Origin: DASZUK01 sp963745595
Lineage (GTDB): Bacteria; Actinomycetota; Acidimicrobiia; Acidimicrobiales; RAAP-2
DNA: 64,000 bases
Assembly: GCA_963745595.1 (NCBI GenBank)
Contig: CAVUYB010000005.1
Span: 124,001 to 188,000 of the forward strand
Direction: 5' to 3'
Shown here: positions 63,567 through 64,000 of the stretch, piece by piece
How the letters are laid out: each line of letters opens with the position of its first letter
Position numbering within the stretch: the stretch's first letter is position 1
The notes under the pieces: model-generated
What the model saw: only the letters and a program-made list of their open reading frames with translations
Database searches by the model: none
Told to the model about the DNA's origin: nothing
Translations under genes and position numbers: made by a program

Positions 63567-64000
63567 CCGGCGGCGCCACGCGGCGCAGGACCCGGAGGCT
63601 GCCGCACTCACCGTCCTCGACCCACTCGCCCGAAGCGAGCGCCGCGCACCACAGCTCGTACGGCGGCCGGCCGCCGTCCGCCGGGTCGCGGAAGACGTCG
63701 TGGATGGCCAACCAGCCGCCGACCGCGACGTGCGGCGACCAGCCGCGGTAGTCCGCCCATGCCGGCTCGTCGCCGTGGCCGCCGTCGATGAAGCAGAAGG
63801 CGACCGGCGTCCGCCAGTGGGCGGCGACGGTGGGGGAGTCGCCGACGATTCCGACCACGGCCGCCTCGAGACCGGCCGCCGCGACCGCCCGGCGCCAGTG
63901 CGGCAGCGTGTCGAGCCGTCCGTCGTCCGGGTCGACCAGGTCCGTGTCGTGGTGCTCCCAGCCGGCCTGGTTCTCCTCGGACCCCCGGTGGTGGTCGATG
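63553..64000 (-). CDS. Class I SAM-dependent methyltransferase, C-terminal part
   Basis: The 5' end lies beyond the window. The visible 148 residues have AAVVGIVGDSPTVAAHW, CFIDGGHGDEPAWADYRGW and GGWLAIHDVF, the pattern of Methyltransf_24/macrocin O-methyltransferase-like enzymes that act on sugars or small metabolites. The upstream part DHHRGSEENQAGWEHH fits the same family. It is convergent with the vapC gene by 14 bp. It may belong functionally with the GT4/methyltransferase operon. Confidence 0.8.
   Translation of the reverse strand, partial: IDHHRGSEENQAGWEHHDTDLVDPDDGRLDTLPHWRRAVAAAGLEAAVVGIVGDSPTVAAHWRTPVAFCFIDGGHGDEPAWADYRGWSPHVAVGGWLAIHDVFRDPADGGRPPYELWCAALASGEWVEDGECGSLRVLRRVAPPVTPA

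Overview
The window is GC-rich (about 70 percent by eye), densely coded on both strands, and full of GTG starts and GTGA/ATGA overlaps. It carries F420-type LLM oxidoreductases, a P450, acyl-CoA synthetase and dehydrogenase genes, an ECF sigma factor with a SnoaL tail, and DUF1275 and LLM families. At least eleven genes have a TANNNT-type -10 box 6 to 8 nt before the start codon and no Shine-Dalgarno, which is typical of leaderless actinobacterial transcripts. This points to Actinomycetota, possibly an acidimicrobial or related lineage; the genus cannot be read from the sequence. There is one tRNA (Arg, CCT anticodon) and no rRNA, CRISPR array or intact transposase.

Layout. 0-10 kb: secreted and membrane proteins, tag, an acyl-CoA synthetase, then a permease/aldehyde dehydrogenase/SDR operon and a secreted GH43-like protein. 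10-19 kb: a reverse-strand operon (thioesterase, LLM oxidoreductase, thiolase, FabH, nucleotidyltransferase, CDF transporter), then threonine aldolase, a second LLM gene and ahcY. 19-26 kb: a broken PAS histidine kinase, tRNA-Arg, a toxin-antitoxin pair, a 691-residue protein of unknown function, a VOC protein and a broken ECF sigma factor. 26-33.5 kb: a second FabH, secreted proteins, a Tat-exported phospholipase C, and a membrane-anchored coiled-coil/GH43 gene pair. 33.5-42 kb: a signalling-glycan block in which two hybrid kinases flank a GT2 glycan synthase, an ATP-grasp ligase and a receiver domain fused to a PIG-L deacetylase. 42-51 kb: small regulators, P450, TerC, DedA, fumarylacetoacetate hydrolase and a NifU-like protein. 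51-59 kb: a TetR remnant, amidohydrolase, MarR/MFS pair, acyl-CoA dehydrogenase, and a probable Mg2+ operon (proline-rich leader ORF, MgtE_N/CBS protein, Nramp-related transporter). 59-64 kb: a GT4/methyltransferase/barrel-enzyme operon, a VapBC-type pair and a partial methyltransferase.

The strongest anomaly is a set of ten reading-frame breaks between 8 and 51 kb. All shift the frame in the same direction, and each is consistent with loss of two bases, usually at a G run. One lies inside a tandem repeat whose intact copy is 30 bp and broken copy 28 bp. This looks more like a systematic sequence problem, or a recent wave of small deletions, than independent gene decay. The most promising biology is the receiver-deacetylase/glycan-synthase/ATP-grasp block and the Mg2+ operon with its leader peptide.
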